From positions 1,550,001 to 1,614,000 of the forward strand of contig NZ_CP125370.1 of the NCBI RefSeq assembly GCF_030034735.1: a DNA stretch of 64,000 nt. The letters are read 5' to 3'. The first letter of the stretch is position 1. Every line of letters begins with the position of its first letter. Position numbers and translations under genes: made by a program. Source of the stretch: Paenibacillus sp. RC334. Its GTDB lineage: Bacteria; Bacillota; Bacilli; Paenibacillales; Paenibacillaceae. Under the pieces are notes generated by a model. That model was not told the origin of the DNA and searched no databases. It saw nothing but the letters and a program-made list of their open reading frames with translations. Of the stretch, positions 60,747 to 64,000 are shown piece by piece.

Positions 60747-62177
60747 ATGCTCAAAGTTAACCGAAACGACCAACGTCCCCTATGGCAGCAACTTCTAGAC
60801 CAAGCGATTCATAATATTAGAACAGGAAAATGGCCACCAGGGGAATTGCTACTCCCATCTCGTGAGCTCGCTTTATTAGTCGGTGTCTCGCGTTCAACCA
60901 TACAGATTGTTTATGAGGAATTATTCAGCCGTGGATACACCGTGACATCTCGGCGCGGTGGAACAAGGGTAAGTGAGTGGAGCTATATAACAGGCTCTTT
61001 TGAAGATGTTATGCCTCAAGGGCCAGTCACCCCTGAATTACCTGTATTAAAGGCTGCAGTCAATCATCTACACGGCTGGCTTAGAGGCAAAGAAGAGCAA
61101 AATGTGGAGATTGATTTCTGTCCCCACGAACCTTATTTGGACCAACATTTTCAAAGAAAATGGAGACAATCATTTTTACAAGCCTCCACAGAAATGGACT
61201 TGGCGAATTGGGCTTATGGTAACGCCTACGGTTTTGTATCACTGCGCGAACAGATACAACGGTATTTGTCACTTGAACGAGGAATCCATGTGCATATCGA
61301 TCAAATTATGTTAACCTCAGGAGCGCAGCATAGCCTTGATTTGATCGCCCAAGCGCTATTAACTGAAGGAGACACGGTTTCTGTTGAAGATCCCGGTTTT
61401 CCTGCCGCTTGGATGACCATGAAATATAGGAGTATGAATGTTGTGCCCGTTCCTGTTGACGAATACGGATTACAGGTAGATCACATTCATCCACAATCCA
61501 AGCTAACTTTTGTCACGCCTTCGCATCAGTGTGCAGTTGGAGTCATAATGTCGGAACCACGGAGGCAACAATTGTTACGTAAGGCTTCACAACATCAATT
61601 TTGGATTGTTGAGGACGATTATGATAGTGAATTTCGATATCGTGGGGACCCACTTCCTACGTTATTCAGCCATCAACCCCAAAATACGTTATATATGATG
61701 AGCTTTTCCAAAATGGTTGCTCCTGGAATACGAATATCGGCGATTGTTGGGCCAAAAGGGGCCATCCAACAGCTTGCTCAAGTCCATGCACTCACTTATC
61801 GTCATCTTCCAATTATGGAACAATTGACGCTTGCTCATTTTATTGAACACGGGCATTTCATGCGCCATATGAGAAGAGTCAGAAATGTATATCGGCGTAG
61901 ACATGCAGCCATGACAAAGGCCATAGCTGCTACTGGTCTAGACAAGCGTTTTAAACTCAGTGGGGTAGAAACAGGATTGCACATGCTTCTCGAAGCTGAG
62001 GAATCGTTTGACGAAGAAGCTGTGACTAACCAAGCGCTCAAAGAAGGAATACGTGTTTATCCCCTAAGCAATTATTGTCTAAATAGCGACCGAAAAGGAT
62101 GGGTACTTGGTTTTGCTAAAGTAGATGAGGAGGCAATTGAAGTCGGTATTTATCGCCTTGCGGAGATGCTTTTATAA
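60747..62177 (+). CDS. MocR/PdxR-type transcriptional regulator (GntR + aminotransferase-like)
   Basis: A 476-residue fusion: N-terminal GntR winged helix (about 8-75; LPSRELALLVGVSRSTIQIV) and a C-terminal fold-type I aminotransferase-like domain that binds PLP or a ligand. The PLP lysine is present in MSFSKMVAPGIRIS (about 315), as is VEDDYDSEFRYRG. The ATG at 60747 has AAGGTGA upstream; the frame opens at 60732. The adjacent BenE-family transporter and YggS-like gene on the other strand are candidate targets. The effector is unknown. Confidence 0.88.
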   Translation: MLKVNRNDQRPLWQQLLDQAIHNIRTGKWPPGELLLPSRELALLVGVSRSTIQIVYEELFSRGYTVTSRRGGTRVSEWSYITGSFEDVMPQGPVTPELPVLKAAVNHLHGWLRGKEEQNVEIDFCPHEPYLDQHFQRKWRQSFLQASTEMDLANWAYGNAYGFVSLREQIQRYLSLERGIHVHIDQIMLTSGAQHSLDLIAQALLTEGDTVSVEDPGFPAAWMTMKYRSMNVVPVPVDEYGLQVDHIHPQSKLTFVTPSHQCAVGVIMSEPRRQQLLRKASQHQFWIVEDDYDSEFRYRGDPLPTLFSHQPQNTLYMMSFSKMVAPGIRISAIVGPKGAIQQLAQVHALTYRHLPIMEQLTLAHFIEHGHFMRHMRRVRNVYRRRHAAMTKAIAATGLDKRFKLSGVETGLHMLLEAEESFDEEAVTNQALKEGIRVYPLSNYCLNSDRKGWVLGFAKVDEEAIEVGIYRLAEMLL

Positions 62178-62320
62178 GGCGCCGTCTACGCCGAGATGCA
62201 TCATTAAAGCTTCATGAGATGGCGTAGCTACCACTTTTGCAGCAAAGGTGAATACTCGTTGCTTACCGCCAAGCAGCTTCTCATGTGACCTTATCTGTAT
62301 CTGTACTGATTTCAAGCCTT

Positions 62321-63550
62321 CTATTGGTTCTGCTCAGCTTGTTGTATTACATTCGTACTATATTGCTTTTTTCGAAATTGTCCATAAATCAAAATATGTG
62401 CCGCCAAACCTGTAATAAGTCCCCAAAATGCACCTCCAACTCCAAGTAATGTAACATTTGCGGCTGTTGCTAAAAAAGTAATTAATGCTGTCTCACGTCC
62501 CTTGGGATCTGTTAATGCGTTGGCAAGGCTACCGCCAATTGTACCCAGGAGTGCCAATCCTGCTAAGGTGGCGATAAAGGTAGCAGGAAGAATCAGAAAC
62601 AGAGCAGACAGCGTCACACCAAAAATGCCGACAACAATGTAAAAAATGCCACAGGCAATACCTGCAATGTAACGTTTTGTTGAATCCTCGTGCGCGTCTT
62701 TCCCTGTACAAATCGCGGCTGTAATTGCTGCTACATTAAAGGCGTGTGAACCAAAAGGCGCTGTTAAGAGCGAGCCTAAACCCGTTACAGTCAAAATCGG
62801 ATTCGCGCTCGTTTTAAATCCGTCATTTCGTAACACTAGCATTCCAGGCATATATTGTCCTGTCAAGGTAATAATAAACAGCGGTAATGCAACACCCAAT
62901 AAAGCATGAAACGAAAACTCTGGAACGACAAATACCGGCGATGCAATTGCCAATTTGATATTACTGAAATCTACTTTCCCCACACTAATTAAATAAATAA
63001 GTCCGATTGCCAAAATACCCACGATAGCGTAACGGGATGTAAACCTTCTTAATACTACATACGCAGAAAACAGGACAACTACAAGCAGAGGGTCAACTTT
63101 CGCGCCACCAAAGGCTGAAATGCCAAACTGCAGTAAAATACCTGCCAGCAGCCCTGAAGCAATGCCTGGAGGGATTAGCCGGACGAAACGTTCGAACATC
63201 CCCGATAACCCCAAAATAATAAATCCTAAAGCAGAGATAATATAGGCGCCAATCACTTCTGGATAGGGGGTTACAGCTAACGCCGAAACAAGAAAAGCTA
63301 CGCCTGGTGTTGACCAAGCGGTAATAATCGGTTCACGGTATCGGTAACTTAGCCATATACCAGTTACACCCACACCAATAGAAATCGACCATATCCATGA
63401 AGTGGTCATTTCAGAGCTTAGACCTGCTACTTTTGCTGCCTGAAATACGAGAATAAATGTACCCCCATAATTGACAATGACAGATATTAAAGCAGCTATA
63501 GTGGGTAAAATTAAATCGCGGCCGCGGAGTGAAGTTGATGTTGTGTTCAT
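62321..63550 (-). CDS. BenE-family transporter (YdcO-like)
   Basis: A 409-residue membrane protein with about 11-12 helices. Features of the BenE/benzoate-proton symporter family: TAWSTPGVAFLVSA (about 78-91), IPPGIASGLLAGILLQFG and the conserved APFGSHAFNVAAITAAICTG (about 267-286). Benzoate specificity is only the family name; YdcO relatives have other or unknown substrates. AGGAGAGAGC precedes the ATG. The YggS-like gene lies 21 bp upstream in the same orientation. Confidence 0.87.
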   Translation of the reverse strand: MNTTSTSLRGRDLILPTIAALISVIVNYGGTFILVFQAAKVAGLSSEMTTSWIWSISIGVGVTGIWLSYRYREPIITAWSTPGVAFLVSALAVTPYPEVIGAYIISALGFIILGLSGMFERFVRLIPPGIASGLLAGILLQFGISAFGGAKVDPLLVVVLFSAYVVLRRFTSRYAIVGILAIGLIYLISVGKVDFSNIKLAIASPVFVVPEFSFHALLGVALPLFIITLTGQYMPGMLVLRNDGFKTSANPILTVTGLGSLLTAPFGSHAFNVAAITAAICTGKDAHEDSTKRYIAGIACGIFYIVVGIFGVTLSALFLILPATFIATLAGLALLGTIGGSLANALTDPKGRETALITFLATAANVTLLGVGGAFWGLITGLAAHILIYGQFRKKQYSTNVIQQAEQNQ

Positions 63551-63571
63551 AAGCTCTCTCCTGCCTCTCTC

Positions 63572-64000
63572 CTAATCGTTCTGACGCGCGTTTTCGTTCC
63601 AGTAATACGTGTCTGGCAAATAACGTTGGCCAAATACGCTTGTCCCTACGCGTATGATTGTAGCTCCTTCTTCGATGGCAACCTTGAAATCCCCTGACAT
63701 GCCCATCGAAAGAGTGTCCATTTCTACACGTGGAAATTTTCCCACCATAATCTGTGCCTGAATTTGTTTTAACAATCGGAAGCAATGTCTGGTTTCGTCA
63801 TTTGAGGCATTCAGTTTTCCAATAGTCATCAAGCCTTTAATGTTTAACGTTTCGAACTGAGACAATTGTTCAACTAACTCCAGTGCTGCTTCTGGCGGAG
63901 CGCCAAATTTGCTTTCTTCGTAGGACGTATTGATTTGTACCAAAATATCCATGGTCTTGTTCTCTTTCAAGAGCTGATGATGCAATGCCTGCCCCAATCT
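63572..64000 (-). CDS. YggS/PLPBP-like PLP-binding protein, N-terminus beyond window
   Basis: An open frame enters from the right edge; about 143 codons are present. It has the YggS/alanine racemase N-terminal barrel blocks DILVQINTSYEESKFG, LNIKGLMTIG and the phosphate-binding end SMGMSGDFKVAIEEG...IRVGTSVFG. These proteins bind PLP and buffer vitamin B6 levels; they are not racemases. It lies directly upstream of the BenE-family gene. The first part, including the PLP lysine, is outside the window. Confidence 0.85.
   Translation of the reverse strand, partial: RLGQALHHQLLKENKTMDILVQINTSYEESKFGAPPEAALELVEQLSQFETLNIKGLMTIGKLNASNDETRHCFRLLKQIQAQIMVGKFPRVEMDTLSMGMSGDFKVAIEEGATIIRVGTSVFGQRYLPDTYYWNENARQND

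Noticed and set aside
61081..61272. Small ORFs overlapping the MocR gene
   Set aside because: Shadows in other frames without ribosome sites.

Overview
The window looks like a chromosomal segment of a Paenibacillus, most probably of the P. polymyxa group. I base this on strong Shine-Dalgarno sites, Bacillales gene order (infC-rpmI-rplT, ilvB-ilvN-ilvC-leuA-leuB, pheS-pheT-zapA-mutS2-DUF350, ytqA-ytqB), T-box, S-box and L20 leaders, spore-coat and Spo0E-type genes, futalosine menaquinone synthesis (mqnC) and a decayed pectate lyase. No phage, IS element, CRISPR array or replication origin is visible. Most of the sequence is core housekeeping DNA.

Layout. 1-6.2 kb: minus-strand hydrolase (cut by the window edge), manA and the tRNA-modification pair ytqA/ytqB; a small unknown gene with a structured leader; trmB; a processive-type lipid glycosyltransferase and a PAP2 phosphatase. 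6.2-15.7 kb: a membrane glycosyltransferase; the infC operon with an L20-type leader and an ATT start codon; a BMP-type nucleoside ABC importer; a Gly/Tyr-rich protein; a GNAT enzyme. 15.8-22.7 kb: T-box-controlled branched-chain amino acid operon without leuC/leuD. 22.7-28.3 kb: peroxiredoxin with a PerR-like box, a zinc-ribbon protein, an orphan histidine kinase, a GGDEF/EAL protein and tRNA-Gly. 28.3-31.4 kb: pectate lyase pseudogene and an ABC-F gene behind an attenuator-like leader. 31.4-41.9 kb: T-box pheST, a ZapA-domain protein with a very long coiled-coil tail, mutS2 and small membrane or zinc proteins. 42-53.7 kb: MFS transporter, FAD oxidoreductase, spore coat pair, alaR/alaT-like pair, Spo0E-like phosphatase, cobalamin adenosyltransferase, pseudouridine synthase, exonuclease, ROK kinase and HRDC protein. 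53.7-64 kb: corA, metA-metI-metC, mqnC, a MocR regulator, a BenE-family transporter and a YggS-like PLP protein.

Two signals stand out. First, the tandem paralogues metI and metC, in a SAM-riboswitch operon, both need a +1 frameshift at exactly the same aligned codon, inside an identical 12-nt sequence. Two random lesions at one place are unlikely, so programmed +1 frameshifting is a serious candidate. Second, corA has a roughly 320-nt leader in which one strand can pair either with an upstream copy or with a downstream copy that contains the corA ribosome binding site. This is the architecture of a translational riboswitch, but I could not match it to a class I know.

Regulation by leader RNA is a theme of the window: L20 leader, two T-boxes, S-box, the corA leader, an ABC-F attenuator and a promoter-terminator leader before the HRDC gene. 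All assignments come from reading the sequence and from memory of the families; no database search was run.
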